This document shows positions 16,581 through 17,671 of a stretch of DNA of 17,671 nucleotides, piece after piece. Source of the stretch: Bacteroidales bacterium (GTDB taxonomy: Bacteria > Bacteroidota > Bacteroidia > Bacteroidales > Dysgonomonadaceae). Made by a program: the position numbers and the translations under genes. The number at the start of each line of letters is the position of its first letter. Within the stretch, counting starts at the first letter, position 1. The DNA is taken from assembly GCA_012841425.1 (NCBI GenBank), contig DUUR01000080.1, positions 1-17,671 on the forward strand, written 5' to 3'. The notes below the pieces were generated by a model, which saw nothing but the letters and a program-made list of their open reading frames with translations, searched no databases and was not told the DNA's origin.

Positions 16581-16742
16581 CTATCTTTTACTAAATCGAT
16601 AAATCAAGTAAAATAAAATTGCTGATCCACCAAACCACCATGTCAATTGCATATTCTTTTCTGTAGAAAAGTAAACAACAAATGTAGCAATGAAGGACAA
16701 CAAGAATAATAAAAGAAAGATATTTCTTATTTTAGGATCCAT
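16581..16742 (-). CDS. Small two-helix membrane protein inside the oxidoreductase operon (53 aa, function unknown)
   Basis: This short frame lies between the alpha and beta genes on the same strand. It begins ATG at 16742 and ends TAG at 16581-16583. It reads MDPKIRNIFL at the start, a first hydrophobic helix at about residues 8-25, a short polar turn (STEKNMQL), a second helix at about 30-48 (WWFGGSAILFYLIY), and ends RFSKR. Positive charges at both ends predict both termini in the cytoplasm. The beta start follows after 29 bases, which fits one transcript. I do not recognise a family. A membrane link for the otherwise soluble oxidoreductase is pure inference. Full use of the gap, hydrophobic patterning and operon position favour a real gene over chance. 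Confidence 0.65.
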   Translation of the reverse strand: MDPKIRNIFLLLFLLSFIATFVVYFSTEKNMQLTWWFGGSAILFYLIYRFSKR

Positions 16743-16774
16743 AATATATGATTTTAAACTGTTATTTCTTTAAT

Positions 16775-16820
16775 CTTAAAACTTGATACTTGAACTTGAT
16801 CTTTTGAAACTTGAACTTTA
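16775..16820. repeat. Degenerate ACTTGA repeat array between alpha subunit gene and small ORF
   Basis: On the plus strand ACTTGA occurs exactly at 16781, 16788, 16794 and 16809, with a degenerate copy TTTTGA at 16802, so the period is 6-8 bases. The array sits in the 120-bp untranslated gap of the minus-strand operon. It is flanked by imperfect inverted sequences (16771-16783 and 16842-16854, 11 of 13 complementary). No promoter match was seen. Role unknown. Confidence 0.6.
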
Positions 16821-16862
16821 TTTCCTGATTCTCTAAACTTAAGTCTTAAGATAATAGTAATT

Positions 16863-17671
16863 TTACACTCCTACAGTTTTCTCTTTAAGAGCTTTCAGAA
16901 CTTCATCTGGTGTAGGAACAATTCCACCCAATCGTCCGTAATGTTCTACCGGCACCTTACCGTTCACAGCTAATCTCACATCCTCAACCATTTGTCCGGC
17001 ATTAAGCTCAACTGTAAGCATTCCCTTAACCTTACTTGCATACTCATTAATTATCTTTGTCGGATAAGGCCAAAGCGTTATTGGGCGAATTAAACCAACT
17101 TTAATACCCTCTTGACGTGCCAAATCAACAACTTTCATGCAAATTCTCGCAGCTGAACCAAATGCTACAATTATATATTCAGCATCAGAGCATTTAATCT
17201 CTTCATAGCGAACCTCATTTGCTTCCACTTCTTTATATTTAGATTGAAAACGAATGTTGTTCTTTTCCATCGATACAGAATCTAATTCCAGTGAAGTAAT
17301 AATATTAGGGCCTCTATCTAGAGTTCTTCCAAGAGTTGCCCAAGGGCACTGCTCTCTGATTTCCTGTTCTGTTCTTCTGCGTTTAAACTCAGGCAATTTC
17401 ACTTTCTCCATCATTTGACCAATGACACCATCGGTAAGAATCATTGCAGGATTTCGATATTTAAAAGCAAGTTCCAGACCAAGACCTACAAAGTCGGCCA
17501 TCTCCTGCACCGAGTTGGGCGCAAGAGTAATAAGCTTATAATCACCATGACCTCCACCCTTTACTGTTTGAAAATAATCGGCTTGCGAGGGCTGTATAGT
17601 ACCTAAACCTGGACCTCCTCTCTGAACATTTACAATCAGACAGGGCAGTTCTGCTCCAGCCATATAAGATA
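16863..17671 (-). CDS. korA: 2-oxoacid:ferredoxin oxidoreductase, alpha subunit (VorB/KorA type); 5' end outside window
   Basis: C-terminal three quarters of the alpha subunit, which carries the pyrimidine-binding and transketolase C-terminal-type domains and pairs with beta to form the active site. The frame stays open to the window edge (SYMAGAELPC spans the internal ATG at 17663), so that ATG is not the start. Seen directly: NVQRGGPGLGTIQPSQADY, then GGGHGDY, a PAMILTDGVIG segment, and the C-terminal domain with IVAFGSAARI, GLIRPITLWPYP, VELNAGQM and HYGRLGG. These are family signatures. NCBI-type annotation often calls this subunit VorB (branched-chain 2-oxoacid) and the beta subunit 2-oxoglutarate oxidoreductase, reflecting uncertain substrate. 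In related operons a small ferredoxin-like subunit gene usually lies upstream, here outside the window. Confidence 0.92.
   Translation of the reverse strand, partial: SYMAGAELPCLIVNVQRGGPGLGTIQPSQADYFQTVKGGGHGDYKLITLAPNSVQEMADFVGLGLELAFKYRNPAMILTDGVIGQMMEKVKLPEFKRRRTEQEIREQCPWATLGRTLDRGPNIITSLELDSVSMEKNNIRFQSKYKEVEANEVRYEEIKCSDAEYIIVAFGSAARICMKVVDLARQEGIKVGLIRPITLWPYPTKIINEYASKVKGMLTVELNAGQMVEDVRLAVNGKVPVEHYGRLGGIVPTPDEVLKALKEKTVGV

Noticed and set aside
16863..17663. ATG at 17663 as the alpha subunit start
   Set aside because: The frame continues upstream with family-typical SY before MAGAELPC; the real start is outside the window.
1..17671. CRISPR array, prophage, integrase, transposase or toxin-antitoxin pair
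   Set aside because: No regularly spaced direct repeats of CRISPR size and no proteins of these families were seen on either strand.

Overview
The window looks like chromosome from an anaerobic member of the Bacteroidota, most likely order Bacteroidales. The evidence is AT-rich DNA, the adjacent pair ruvA-sprA (SprA is the outer-membrane translocon of the type IX secretion system, confined to this phylum), an RprX/RprY-like two-component pair, a single-chain iron-sulfur L-serine dehydratase, and two exact matches to the Bacteroides -7 promoter element TAnnTTTG. Genus cannot be fixed from the sequence alone.

Layout. Plus strand 1-8737: 3' part of L-serine dehydratase (cut by the window edge), ruvA, then the very large sprA (about 2311 codons, apparently TTG start). 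8738-9017 is intergenic, with a 14-bp perfect palindrome and an unusually clear Shine-Dalgarno sequence before the next gene. 9018-11292: sensor kinase and OmpR-family regulator separated by 1 base, closed by a strong terminator. 11406-12968: a decayed carbohydrate-degradation segment, made of a full-length GH28 polygalacturonase-like reading frame broken by one in-frame TAA, then what looks like the first codons of a lipoprotein gene broken by TGA. 13004-13088: tRNA-Ser(TGA) on the minus strand with its own terminator and promoter. 13244-15034: RhlE-type DEAD-box RNA helicase with a long lysine-rich tail, plus strand. 15035-15196: convergent intergenic region with two hairpins. 15197-17671: minus-strand operon for a 2-oxoacid:ferredoxin oxidoreductase in the order alpha (cut by the window edge), a 53-residue two-helix membrane protein, beta, gamma.

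Themes. The intact genes are core functions: serine deamination to pyruvate, recombination, protein export, envelope sensing, RNA remodelling, and ferredoxin-linked 2-oxoacid conversion. Serine dehydratase and the oxidoreductase fit an anaerobe that ferments amino acids. The accessory part is the GH28/lipoprotein remnant, packed between the regulator's terminator and the 3' end of the tRNA. It has visibly higher GC in places than the genes around it and is probably a dying acquired locus. I did not find a convincing new multi-gene system. The points most worth a second look are the unannotated small membrane protein inside the oxidoreductase operon, the two nonsense-interrupted genes, and the palindrome before the kinase gene.
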